Shown: positions 1-7,132 of the stretch, one piece after another
How positions within the stretch are numbered: the stretch's first letter is position 1
Layout of the letters: each line of letters starts with the position of its first letter
Source: an uncultured bacterium
Lineage (GTDB): Bacteria; Cyanobacteriota; Vampirovibrionia; Gastranaerophilales; Gastranaerophilaceae
Length of the DNA stretch: 11,039 nt
Reading direction: 5' to 3'
Assembly: GCA_945910925.1 (NCBI GenBank)
Contig: CAMDZX010000050.1
Coordinates: 1-11,039, forward strand
Program-made: the position numbers and the translations under genes
The notes under the pieces: model-generated
Told to the model about the DNA's origin: nothing
Seen by the model: only the letters and a program-made list of their open reading frames with translations
Database searches by the model: none

Positions 1-2040
1 CAGTTTTAAAGCTTCTTCAATATCTTCGTTTAAATATTTGTTTACACCTTTTATCAGCGCATTCTGTAATCTTAATTCAACTTTATCCTTTCGCCAATCC
101 TCGGTTTTTTCTTCCTGTTTAGCGTTTGAAGTTTTTATTGTTTCCGCGTATTCAAGAAGTTTTTGAGTTGCATCGGGAGATTTGTTCAAAACAACATTTT
201 CCGCAAGAGTTTTTAACGGTTCTTGGATATTATCGTATATCTCAAGCATAGCAGGATTAACAATTCCCATCCTCAGACCCGCATTGATTGCATGATACAA
301 AAATACGGCATGGATTGCATTTCTAATCACACCCATTCCTCGAAACGAGAATGAAAGATTACTTATTCCGCCTGAAATCATAACATCGGGATATTTTTGT
401 TTTATGATTTTTGTTGCTTCAATAAAATCAACGGCATTGTTATCGTGCTCGGGAATCCCCGTCGCTATCGGGAAAACGTTTAAATCAAATATAATATCCG
501 AAGGTTTTATCCCGAGTTTATTAACCAGAATATTGTATGCTCTATCGACAATTTCTATTCTTCGCTTTACAGAATCTGCCTGCCCTTTTTCATCAAAAGC
601 CATAACAATCATTGCGCCACCCAAGTCTCTTATTTTGGAGGCCTCTTTTATAAAATATTCTTCACCTTCTTTAAGGTTTATGGAATTAACTATTGATTTA
701 CCTTGAGTACATTTTAATCCCGCTTCAAGCACTCTAAAATCCGATGAATCAATCATCACGGGAACTTTTGCAATATCAGGCTCCGATGCAATAAGATTCA
801 AAAATTCCGTCATTATGGATTTTGCATCCGTCAAATCCGCATCCATATTTATATCAATAATATTTGCACCGTTCTCAATTTGACTTCTTGCAATCTCTAA
901 GGCTTCATCAAGTTTATGTTCTTTTATAAGCGTTGCAAATTTCTTTGAACCCGTAACGTTCGTCCTCTCCGCAACCATAACAAAATTCTGATTTCCGTCG
1001 TATATAAAAGGTTCAAGCCCTGAATAACTTTGATAAGTTTTTTGAGTTTTAGGAATTCTCGGAGAAAAACCCTTGACGGCATTAGATATTGCTTTTATGT
1101 GTTCGGGGGTGGTTCCGCAACATCCGCCGCAGATATTCAAAAATCCGTTTTGCGCCAGTTTTTTATACCCTTCCGCCATCATTTCGGGAGTTTGCTCGTA
1201 TTCACCAAAAGCATTCGGTAACCCTGCATTTGCGTACAAACTTATTCTGAATTTTGAATACCCTGCAAGTTCCTCAATATAAGGTATCATATCATTTATA
1301 CCGAGAGAACAATTAAGCCCTATTGAGAGAGGATTAGCAAACTCAACACTATAATAAAAAGCTTCAAGAGTTTGACCGGAAAGTGTTCTGCCTGACTTGT
1401 CGGAAAGAGTAACCGAAATCATTATCGGAATATCTTTATTTTTTTCTGATAAAACCTGTTTTATCGCATAAATAGCAGCTTTAGCGTTTAGGGTATCAAA
1501 AATTGTTTCAATAAGGAAAATATCAACATCACAATCTGCAAGAACCTCTGCTTGTTCTTTGTAGGCACACACAAGTTCATCAAACGTAACATCTCGATAT
1601 GCAGGATTCATTACGTCAGGGGAAATTGATGCGGTTTTGTTGGTAGGGCCAATAGATGCTGCAACAAATCGCGGTTTATCAGGTGTTGAAAATTCTTCCG
1701 CCGCTTCTCTTGCGATTTTAACGGATTGGATATTCAATTCTTTAACATAATTTGATAAATCATAATCCTTTTGAGAAATTGAATTCGCTGAAAAAGTATT
1801 TGCCTCAATAATATCCGCACCGGCTTCAAGGAATTGTCTGTGAATATTTTTTATCACATCAGGTTTTGTGATGGATAAGAGTTCGTTGTTTCCCTTCAAC
1901 TCTGTTGCGTGAGTTTTAAATTTCTCACTCCTGTAATCTTCTTCCGTCAGCTTAAGCTTTTGGAGCATAGTCCCCATTGCACCGTCAAGAATAAGTATCC
2001 TCTCTCCTAAACATTTTTCCAACAAATCTCTTTTTACCAT
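1..2040 (-). CDS. metH: Cobalamin-dependent methionine synthase, N-terminal 680 residues (partial)
   Basis: The protein transfers a methyl group from 5-methyltetrahydrofolate through cobalamin to homocysteine, making methionine in the cytoplasm. The reading frame is open from the ATG at 2040-2038 to the left window edge, so the C-terminus is missing. Residues 1 to about 325 form the homocysteine-binding barrel: ILDGAMGT lies at 16-23, and the zinc ligands are Cys244 (GLNCSLG) and Cys307/Cys308 (GGCCGTTPEH). Residues about 353-610 form the pterin-binding barrel, with VAERTNVTGSKKF (356-368), an IIDINMD motif (394-400), ATGIPEHDN (526-534) and SGGISNLSFSFRG (556-568). Residues from about 630 look like the start of the cobalamin 'cap' domain. 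The B12-binding and SAM-reactivation domains would lie outside the window. The start agrees with the family, but I see no Shine-Dalgarno sequence before it. It is divergent from the serine operon. Identification is secure. Confidence 0.96.
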   Translation of the reverse strand, partial: MVKRDLLEKCLGERILILDGAMGTMLQKLKLTEEDYRSEKFKTHATELKGNNELLSITKPDVIKNIHRQFLEAGADIIEANTFSANSISQKDYDLSNYVKELNIQSVKIAREAAEEFSTPDKPRFVAASIGPTNKTASISPDVMNPAYRDVTFDELVCAYKEQAEVLADCDVDIFLIETIFDTLNAKAAIYAIKQVLSEKNKDIPIMISVTLSDKSGRTLSGQTLEAFYYSVEFANPLSIGLNCSLGINDMIPYIEELAGYSKFRISLYANAGLPNAFGEYEQTPEMMAEGYKKLAQNGFLNICGGCCGTTPEHIKAISNAVKGFSPRIPKTQKTYQSYSGLEPFIYDGNQNFVMVAERTNVTGSKKFATLIKEHKLDEALEIARSQIENGANIIDINMDADLTDAKSIMTEFLNLIASEPDIAKVPVMIDSSDFRVLEAGLKCTQGKSIVNSINLKEGEEYFIKEASKIRDLGGAMIVMAFDEKGQADSVKRRIEIVDRAYNILVNKLGIKPSDIIFDLNVFPIATGIPEHDNNAVDFIEATKIIKQKYPDVMISGGISNLSFSFRGMGVIRNAIHAVFLYHAINAGLRMGIVNPAMLEIYDNIQEPLKTLAENVVLNKSPDATQKLLEYAETIKTSNAKQEEKTEDWRKDKVELRLQNALIKGVNKYLNEDIEEALKL

Positions 2041-2100
2041 AGTTCTATTATTGCACATCAGAACATTTGTTTTGCTAATTTGATAAATTATATTAACTTT

Positions 2101-2128
2101 TTGTAACAACTATACTTAATCGTATAAA
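2101..2128 (+). promoter_or_regulatory. Putative sigma-70 type promoter of the serine operon
   Basis: A TTGTAA -35-like element (2101-2106) is separated by 16 bp from a TATAAA -10-like element (2123-2128), about 45 bp upstream of the aminotransferase start at 2173. It lies in the 132-bp divergent gap shared with metH (2041-2172). The opposite strand has a TATAAT (2092-2087) that could serve metH, but no good -35 stands at the right distance. I see no riboswitch fold or clear operator in the gap. The call rests on consensus matching only. Confidence 0.45.
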
Positions 2129-2172
2129 TATGTAAGAATGGTTATGTATACAGACAATTAGAGGAGAAGGAT

Positions 2173-3324
2173 ATGAAAGATAAAAGTTTTTTAATGATTC
2201 CGGGACCTACACCTGTGCCTGAATCTGTAATGTTAGAAATTGCAAAACACCCGATAGGACACCGTTCTACCGAATTCTCCGCTATATTAAAAGATGTGTA
2301 CGAAAATCTTAAATACGTATTTCAAACAAAAAATCCCGTATTTATTTTTACGTCAAGCGGTACGGGGGCTATGTGTGCGGCTCTTGAAAATCTGATAAAC
2401 GAAGGGGATCATGTTTTATGCCTTTCTCTCGGGAATTTTGGCAACAGATGGGCAAAGATAGCAGAGTCAAGAGGTGCGAATGTCGAAAAATTTGAAGTTG
2501 AAGCAGGCGAAATTATTGACCCTGAGGTTCTGAGAAAAAGACTTGCAGAAGATACGGATAAATCAATAAAGATTGTTACGCTAACTCATAGCGAAACCTC
2601 AACAGGGGCGGCAAACGATATAAAAACACTATGTTCAATCATTAGAGAACATGGTGCATTATCCGTAGTTGACGGTGTAACGTCAGTTTGTGCCATGCCT
2701 GTAAAACCTGACGAATGGGGTATAGATGTACTTGTGTCAGGTTCTCAAAAAGGATTTATGATACCTCCGGGTTTAGCATTTTTAACGGCAAACGAAAGAG
2801 CATGGAAAGTATATGAACAATGCAAACACCCTAGTTTTTACTTTGACTGGGCAGCACACAAAAAAGCGGTTGAAGGAGATACAACTCCGTTTACACCTGC
2901 GGTTAATCTCATTGTAGGCTTAAACCAAGCTCTCAAAATGATAAAAGACGAAGGTATCGAAAGCATGAATGCCCGTCACAAGCGTCATTGCTATGCTTTA
3001 AGAAATGCATTAAGGGCAATAAATCTTGAATTGCTTGTAAAAGATGACAAAAATGCAAGTCATTCAATAACATCAATACTTCCGCCGGAAGGAATTTCTG
3101 TTCCTGATATAAGAAGTACAATGAAAAACGATTACGATATTGTAGTAGCAAACGGGCAAGCAAAACTTAAGGATAAAATATTCAGAATGGGAACTCTCGG
3201 TTTTGTATGTGACAGAGATTTGATTGCTGCAGTAGGCGCATTAGAAGCTACTCTTTACAAACTCGGACATAAGTTTGAATTAGGTAAGGGCGTACAAACT
3301 CTTATCAAAGAACTTCACGGTTAA
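2173..3324 (+). CDS. Class V PLP aminotransferase, probable phosphoserine (or serine/alanine-glyoxylate) transaminase
   Basis: This 383-residue protein belongs to the alanine-glyoxylate/serine-pyruvate aminotransferase branch of fold-type I PLP enzymes. Visible landmarks are the N-terminal PGPTPVP (10-16), GHRSTEF (29-35), a phosphate-cup region SSGTGAM (61-67), HSETSTG (139-145), Asp167 in VVDGVTS (expected to contact the PLP ring nitrogen), Lys193 in SGSQKGF (expected Schiff-base lysine) and Arg338 in FRMGTLG (expected substrate carboxylate contact). A strong AGGAG (2162-2166) sits 6 bp before the ATG. Directly downstream, 26 bp away, is serA, followed by serB. I therefore infer that it converts 3-phosphohydroxypyruvate and glutamate to phosphoserine, replacing SerC. 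The family alone would also allow serine-glyoxylate or serine-pyruvate transamination, so no gene symbol is given. Fold assignment is very sure; substrate is likely but not shown. Confidence 0.9.
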   Translation: MKDKSFLMIPGPTPVPESVMLEIAKHPIGHRSTEFSAILKDVYENLKYVFQTKNPVFIFTSSGTGAMCAALENLINEGDHVLCLSLGNFGNRWAKIAESRGANVEKFEVEAGEIIDPEVLRKRLAEDTDKSIKIVTLTHSETSTGAANDIKTLCSIIREHGALSVVDGVTSVCAMPVKPDEWGIDVLVSGSQKGFMIPPGLAFLTANERAWKVYEQCKHPSFYFDWAAHKKAVEGDTTPFTPAVNLIVGLNQALKMIKDEGIESMNARHKRHCYALRNALRAINLELLVKDDKNASHSITSILPPEGISVPDIRSTMKNDYDIVVANGQAKLKDKIFRMGTLGFVCDRDLIAAVGALEATLYKLGHKFELGKGVQTLIKELHG

Positions 3325-3350
3325 TGTAATTAGAGTATAAAGGAGATATA

Positions 3351-4943
3351 ATGAAAGTTTTAGTAACTGATAAAATAAACGAATCTGCGGGAAACATTAT
3401 TTCAAAAGCGGCTGAGGTAGACTTTCTTCCTACAATGACGGAAGATGAACTTGTTAAAATAATTCCGCAATATGATGCGCTGATGGTTAGAAGTCAGACC
3501 AAAGTAACACCAAGAATTATAGAGGCGGGAGAAAATCTTAAGATAATAGGTCGTGCAGGTGTTGGTGTTGATAACATAGATCTTGATGCGGCTACGCAAA
3601 AGGGGATTATTGTTGTAAATTCACCTGACGGAAATACAATGGCTGCCGCAGAGCATACAATTGCACTAATGCTTGCTATGGCAAGAAATATTGCACCTGC
3701 AGCAACTTCAACAAAAGAGGGCAAATGGGACAGGTCAAAATTCACGGGTTGCGAACTGTTTTCTAAAACTCTCGGGATTATAGGACTTGGCAAAATAGGT
3801 TCACATGTTGCAGAAGTGGCAACTGCGCTTGGAATGAAAATTGTTGTTTATGATCCGTTTACAACCAAAGAAGTTGTCGAAAAAATGGGAGGAGAATACA
3901 TAAATTCTCTTGATGATTTTTGGGGTAAATGTGACTTTATAACGGTTCATGTTCCTAAAACAAAAGACACTTTGAATATGATTAACAAAGATACGATTGC
4001 GAAAATGAAAAAAGGAGTCAGGCTTGTAAACTGTGCAAGAGGCGGAATTATTAACGAACAAGACCTTAAAGATGCTATTGAAGCAGGACAAGTTGCAGCT
4101 GCGGCGATTGATGTTTATGAAAATGAGCCTAACATCGAAACCTGCCCTCTGATTCATTGCAGCGGGAATATTGTTTTAACCCCGCACTTGGGGGCAAGCA
4201 CGAAGGAAGCTCAATTGAATGTTGCAATCGACGTTGCAGAACAGATAAAAGAAGTACTTTCGGGCGGCTCGGCATCATCTGCGGTTAATATTCCGTCACT
4301 TAAACCTGACAAGCTTGAGCCTGTTAAAGATTATATGCAAATCGCAGAAAATTCGGGTGCGCTTGCTATGCAAATAACGGACGGAATGGTAAAAGCCATT
4401 GAAATAACCGCTCAAGGAGATTTGGCTGAGTTGGATATTCAACCTCTTGAAGTCGCAGTATTAAAAGGCGCACTATCTGCAAGATTAGAAAGTGTTAACT
4501 ATGTCAATGCGCCTGTTCTTGCAAAGAAAAGAGGGATTGATATAATTTCAAGCCGTTCAAAGGTAAAATGTAACTTTGCGGGATTACTTACAATAAAACT
4601 TATTACGGATAAAGCGGTAACAACCGTTGCCGGTGCGCTTGTTGCAAAAGATATTCCGAGAATAGTTAAAATTAACGACTACGAAACAAGTATCAGACCT
4701 GAAAAACACATGCTACTTGTTCCGCACGTAAACCAACCTTCAATGATTGCAAAAGTTGCTCAGGTCATCGGTGAAAACAATATAAACATCGGATCTATGA
4801 ACGTTGTTCAGAAAAACGATAACCACGAAACCGAATCAATAATGGTCATCAATATTGATTCAGGGGTTAACGAAAAAACGTTAACCGAAATTGCAAAAAT
4901 TGACGGTGTACACAATCCTAAATACGTAAGTTTAACCGCATAA
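3351..4943 (+). CDS. serA: D-3-phosphoglycerate dehydrogenase
   Basis: The enzyme oxidises 3-phosphoglycerate to 3-phosphohydroxypyruvate with NAD+, the first step of serine synthesis. At 530 residues it is the long (type I) form. The split substrate domain occupies about 1-98 and 286-315, with GRAGVGVDNID at 67-77. The Rossmann NAD domain lies between, with GLGKIG (145-150) and an acidic Asp168 at the expected adenosine-ribose position. The catalytic set is Arg230 (NCARGGI), Glu259 (YENEP) and His279 (TPHLGAST). An intervening allosteric-substrate-binding domain spans about 318-450 and a C-terminal ACT domain about 452-530 (LLVPHVNQPSMIAKVAQVIG), the usual serine-feedback site in this family. 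AAGGAG (3340-3345) precedes the ATG. It is the middle gene of the serine operon, 26 bp after the aminotransferase and 10 bp before serB. Confidence 0.97.
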   Translation: MKVLVTDKINESAGNIISKAAEVDFLPTMTEDELVKIIPQYDALMVRSQTKVTPRIIEAGENLKIIGRAGVGVDNIDLDAATQKGIIVVNSPDGNTMAAAEHTIALMLAMARNIAPAATSTKEGKWDRSKFTGCELFSKTLGIIGLGKIGSHVAEVATALGMKIVVYDPFTTKEVVEKMGGEYINSLDDFWGKCDFITVHVPKTKDTLNMINKDTIAKMKKGVRLVNCARGGIINEQDLKDAIEAGQVAAAAIDVYENEPNIETCPLIHCSGNIVLTPHLGASTKEAQLNVAIDVAEQIKEVLSGGSASSAVNIPSLKPDKLEPVKDYMQIAENSGALAMQITDGMVKAIEITAQGDLAELDIQPLEVAVLKGALSARLESVNYVNAPVLAKKRGIDIISSRSKVKCNFAGLLTIKLITDKAVTTVAGALVAKDIPRIVKINDYETSIRPEKHMLLVPHVNQPSMIAKVAQVIGENNINIGSMNVVQKNDNHETESIMVINIDSGVNEKTLTEIAKIDGVHNPKYVSLTA

Positions 4944-4953
4944 AGGATTATAT

Positions 4954-5580
4954 ATGAAGCTTGCAGTATTTGATTTTGACTCTACATTGATGGATGGTGA
5001 AACAATAGAATTTCTTGCAAAAGTAATCGGAATTGAGTCACAGGTCAAGGAAATAACTGACCGTGCAATGAGAGGAGAGCTTGATTTCTTTGAGAGCCTG
5101 ACAAAACGCGTCGGGCTTCTCAAAGGTTTAGACATCAAAACCGTTAATAATGTTTGTGAGAATTTACCATTAATGAATGGGGCGGAAGAAACTGTCAAAG
5201 CCCTGAAAACTATGGGATATAAAGTTGTGTGTTTCTCCGGCGGATTCAAAAATGCAACAGTACCGTTTGCCAAAAGAATCGGACTTGATGCAGAGTTTTC
5301 AAACATTTTGCATGCAAAAGACGGTTTTTTAACAGGACTTGTCGGCGGAGAAATGATGTTTAACGATTCAAAAGGACAAATGCTCACAAGACTCCAAAAC
5401 ATACTTGGAATTACACAAAAGGACACACTTGTCGTCGGAGACGGTGCAAATGATTTGAGTATGTTTAAACATGCCGGAGTGCGTGTTTCATTCTGCGGAA
5501 AACCAATTTTGGAAAAAGAAGCAGATATAAAAATTAAAGAAAAAGATTTAAGACTGATTTTATCAAATATTACATCATAA
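4954..5580 (+). CDS. serB: Phosphoserine phosphatase (HAD superfamily)
   Basis: The enzyme hydrolyses phosphoserine to serine, the last step of the pathway begun by the two upstream genes. The 208 residues are a stand-alone HAD catalytic domain without the N-terminal ACT extension some SerB proteins have. HAD motif I is DFDST (7-11; Asp7 nucleophile, Asp9 acid/base), motif II is SGG (95-97), the motif III lysine is Lys140 (DSKGQ), and motif IV is GDGANDLSM (162-170) with Asp163 and Asp167 for magnesium. The helical cap falls between motifs I and II at about 14-75. AAAGGA (4942-4947) overlaps the serA stop and precedes the ATG, so the genes are co-transcribed and probably translationally coupled. 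The gene ends 12 bp from the stop of a convergent gene and no hairpin terminator is visible between them. Confidence 0.94.
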   Translation: MKLAVFDFDSTLMDGETIEFLAKVIGIESQVKEITDRAMRGELDFFESLTKRVGLLKGLDIKTVNNVCENLPLMNGAEETVKALKTMGYKVVCFSGGFKNATVPFAKRIGLDAEFSNILHAKDGFLTGLVGGEMMFNDSKGQMLTRLQNILGITQKDTLVVGDGANDLSMFKHAGVRVSFCGKPILEKEADIKIKEKDLRLILSNITS

Positions 5581-5592
5581 ATTTATACACAA

Positions 5593-5880
5593 TTATCTGC
5601 CTTTTCCTTTGATAGCAGGCATGAAGAAGGTCGGATAATTCTGAAAAAGGTTATATTTAGGGTCTTCCAGATAATAATTGTAATACATTGGGTCATAGTA
5701 TCTTGGTTTACCTTTTCCTGTAAAATCATAACCTGTTGTAGAATCATATTCTACGGTTTCAGGTTTTATCACCTCTTGGGAGGCTTTTAATTTTTTTGTA
5801 GGTATACGGACTGCATCATCAGCATAACAAGATGATACCAGAGTTATTACGGTAACAAAAAATACTAATATTTTAAACAT
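5593..5880 (-). CDS. Small exported tyrosine-rich protein, function unknown
   Basis: I do not recognise this 95-residue protein. The ATG at 5880-5878 is chosen because an AAAGGAAAG ribosome binding site precedes it and because it begins directly with a signal peptide. An upstream in-frame ATG at 5910 would add ten polar residues, lacks a ribosome site and lies inside an inverted repeat. Residues 1-20 are a hydrophobic export signal; cleavage after CYA (position 20) fits signal peptidase I. VSSC (15-18) is a weak lipobox, so a lipoprotein anchored at Cys18 is an alternative. Residues 21-45 are charged and lysine-rich. Residues 51-82 carry nine tyrosines in a Tyr/Asp/Pro/Asn-rich stretch (for example RYYDPMYYNYY), and the tail is basic (KGKGR). 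There is no known catalytic motif. It lies downstream of, and on the same strand as, another small exported tyrosine-rich gene. Confidence 0.72.
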   Translation of the reverse strand: MFKILVFFVTVITLVSSCYADDAVRIPTKKLKASQEVIKPETVEYDSTTGYDFTGKGKPRYYDPMYYNYYLEDPKYNLFQNYPTFFMPAIKGKGR

Positions 5881-5896
5881 AAAACTTTCCTTTAAA

Positions 5897-5942
5897 TCAG
5901 AAATTACCATTTATATTATACTTGTTAAACGGTAATTTCTGA
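5897..5942. repeat. Perfect 12-bp inverted repeat bracketing a predicted promoter
   Basis: TCAGAAATTACC (5897-5908) is the exact reverse complement of GGTAATTTCTGA (5931-5942), with 22 bp between them. The arms are 34 bp apart centre to centre. The right arm overlaps the -35 and spacer of the predicted minus-strand promoter, and the left arm falls at its expected transcription start. This arrangement resembles a paired operator. If transcribed from the upstream gene the arms could also pair as an RNA hairpin, but no run of U follows, so an intrinsic terminator is unlikely. The repeat is seen directly; its role is inference. Confidence 0.7.
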
Positions 5943-5943
5943 A
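5915..5943 (-). promoter_or_regulatory. Putative promoter of the 95-residue exported protein gene
   Basis: On the minus strand, TTCAGA (5943-5938) is followed after 17 bp by a perfect TATAAT (5920-5915). The expected start of transcription is near 5908, which gives a leader of about 28 nt before the ATG at 5880. That start would exclude the alternative ATG at 5910. The -35 matches consensus at only four of six positions, so the call depends mainly on the -10 and the spacing. Confidence 0.5.
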
Positions 5944-5966
5944 TAGATTATTACGAATCGTTACTA

Positions 5967-6266
5967 TTAAAATCCTACCCCAATATAAAATGACGGATAT
6001 CTGTAATCCATATAAAACGGTTCATAGCCTATCGGATAACCATAGTAGTAATAAGGGTTCCAATAGCTGCGCCTGGCTAACACCCCTGTTGAAAAACTAA
6101 TTCCGGGTCTAACCGCATGTGCATGATGCGGCGGTGCAACTCTGACTTGCGCATGTCCCTTGTGCCCTCTACAACCGTGCATATCCTGATGCGGCATTGC
6201 ACTTGCTTGAAGTCCGCTTAAACCTAACAAAGAAACCAAACCTAACGCTACTAATTTCTTTTTCAT
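5967..6266 (-). CDS. Small exported His-rich and Tyr-rich protein, function unknown
   Basis: I do not recognise this 99-residue protein. It begins with a classic signal peptide: MKKK, a hydrophobic core to about residue 19, and ASA before a predicted cut after Ala23. Residues 26-50 contain seven histidines plus one cysteine (HQDMHGCRGHKGH and PPHHAH), a composition compatible with metal binding, though no named metal-binding family is evident. Residues 68-94 contain eleven tyrosines with Pro and Gly (NPYYYYGYPIGYEP), and the chain ends in YIGVGF with a terminal Phe. A terminal aromatic residue is typical of outer-membrane proteins, but the chain is too short for a normal barrel. Start choice is firm: an unusually strong GGAGGTGA (6278-6271) lies 4 bp upstream of the ATG. 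It diverges from pyrH across a 136-bp gap. Confidence 0.78.
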   Translation of the reverse strand: MKKKLVALGLVSLLGLSGLQASAMPHQDMHGCRGHKGHAQVRVAPPHHAHAVRPGISFSTGVLARRSYWNPYYYYGYPIGYEPFYMDYRYPSFYIGVGF

Positions 6267-6301
6267 ATCTTCACCTCCGATACGTTCCGATTAAGTAACG
6301 A

Positions 6302-6313
6302 ATTATAATTATA
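6302..6313 (-). promoter_or_regulatory. Tandem TATAAT elements upstream of the His/Tyr-rich gene
   Basis: Two adjacent minus-strand TATAAT hexamers (6313-6308 and 6307-6302) lie about 35-45 bp upstream of the ATG at 6266, in the divergent gap with pyrH. Neither has a recognisable -35 hexamer at 16-18 bp, so this could be a weak or activator-dependent promoter, or simply AT-rich sequence. Confidence 0.3.
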
Positions 6314-6338
6314 ATTTGTTCATTTTTTATTAATTTTC

Positions 6339-6367
6339 TTTACAATCTTACTGTTTTGCTCTAATAT
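6339..6367 (+). promoter_or_regulatory. Putative promoter of the pyrH-frr-cdsA-rnc-rpe operon
   Basis: TTTACA (6339-6344, five of six matches to the -35 consensus) is followed after 17 bp by TAATAT (6362-6367, four of six matches to the -10). The start of transcription would be near 6374, giving a leader of about 29 nt that contains the GAGAGG ribosome site (6387-6392) of pyrH. Confidence 0.5.
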
Positions 6368-6402
6368 TGAATAGACGGTGTATGTCGAGAGGTTTATAAA
6401 TA

Positions 6403-7116
6403 ATGAGAACTTACAATAGAATTTTGTTAAAAGTAAGCGGAGAAGCGTTGTTAGGGGAACAAGAATTCGGAATTGATTATAATCCCGTGCAAATGATTGC
6501 TCATGAAATAGAACAGGCAGTAAATGACGGAGTTCAAGTCGCAGTTGTAGTCGGCGGCGGAAACATATTCCGAGGCGTGAAAAACAGCGCAAAACTTGGA
6601 ATGGACAGAGCTTCCGGAGATTATGTCGGGATGCTTGCTACTGTAATGAACGCAGTTGCACTTCAAAGCGCTTTGAAATCAATCAATATAGATTGCAGAG
6701 TTCAATCGGCATTGGAAATCAAACAGATTGCAGAACCTTATATTCGTCACAGAGCAATAAGACACCTTGAAAAAGGTCGTGTGGTGATATTCGCTGCGGG
6801 TACAGGAAACCCGTTTTTCACTACGGATACTGCAGCAGCGTTGAGAGCATCGGAAATTAATGCAGATGCGATGCTTATGGCAAAAAATGGTGTTGACGGG
6901 GTATATGATGATGACCCGAGAGTTAATCCTAATGCCAAAAAACTTGATAATATTACTTATGCAGACATTCTTAAAAATGATTTGAAGGTAATGGATGCTT
7001 CTGCATGCAGTTTGTGTGAACAAAATAACATCCCTATTGTTGTATTTGATTTTGCTGCAAAAGGCAGTCTTACAAAAATAATCAATGGGGAAAAAGTCGG
7101 TACTTTTGTTAATTAA
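6403..7116 (+). CDS. pyrH: Uridylate kinase (UMP kinase)
   Basis: The enzyme phosphorylates UMP to UDP with ATP in pyrimidine nucleotide synthesis; the family is usually a hexamer regulated by GTP and UTP. The 237 residues match the usual bacterial length and the amino-acid-kinase fold. Visible motifs are KVSGEAL (10-16) for phosphate binding, GGGNIFRG (51-58), MDRASGDYVGMLATVMN (67-83) for UMP binding, GTGNPFFTTDTAA (133-145) with the acceptor-side residues, and GVDGVYDDDPR (163-173) for nucleotide binding. The ribosome site GAGAGG lies 10 bp before the ATG, a little far but adequate. It heads a five-gene plus-strand run, and its pairing with frr, 16 bp downstream, is very common in bacteria. 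Confidence 0.97.
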   Translation: MRTYNRILLKVSGEALLGEQEFGIDYNPVQMIAHEIEQAVNDGVQVAVVVGGGNIFRGVKNSAKLGMDRASGDYVGMLATVMNAVALQSALKSINIDCRVQSALEIKQIAEPYIRHRAIRHLEKGRVVIFAAGTGNPFFTTDTAAALRASEINADAMLMAKNGVDGVYDDDPRVNPNAKKLDNITYADILKNDLKVMDASACSLCEQNNIPIVVFDFAAKGSLTKIINGEKVGTFVN

Positions 7117-7132
7117 TTGGAAAGAGGTAAAC

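Noticed and set aside
404..706. Plus-strand open frames at 404-706 and 1030-1282 inside metH
   Set aside because: They run opposite the intact metH frame and their products show no recognisable domain or export signal.
2041..2172. Cobalamin or SAM riboswitch upstream of metH or the serine operon
   Set aside because: The shared divergent gap is only 132 bp, holds a promoter-like element, and shows no B12-box or SAM-type conserved helices.
4932..5426. Minus-strand open frame (164 codons) opposite serB
   Set aside because: It lies within serB, whose HAD motifs are all present, and its Ser/Pro/Leu-rich product looks like an antisense shadow.
5881..5910. Upstream ATG at 5910 for the 95-residue exported protein
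   Set aside because: It lies within the promoter/inverted-repeat region, has no ribosome site, and would bury the signal peptide behind ten polar residues.
5897..5942. Inverted repeat read as an intrinsic terminator for the His/Tyr-rich gene
   Set aside because: The arms are AT-rich, the loop is 22 nt and no U run follows on the minus strand.
5949..5966. Small palindrome ACGAATCGT and its resemblance to AGTAACGA at 6294-6301
   Set aside because: The match is only 8-9 bases in AT-rich sequence and can easily arise by chance.
7085..7132. Upstream ATG for frr at 7085
   Set aside because: It would overlap pyrH by 32 bp and add 16 residues not typical of the family, while 7133 has a good AGAGG at the right distance.
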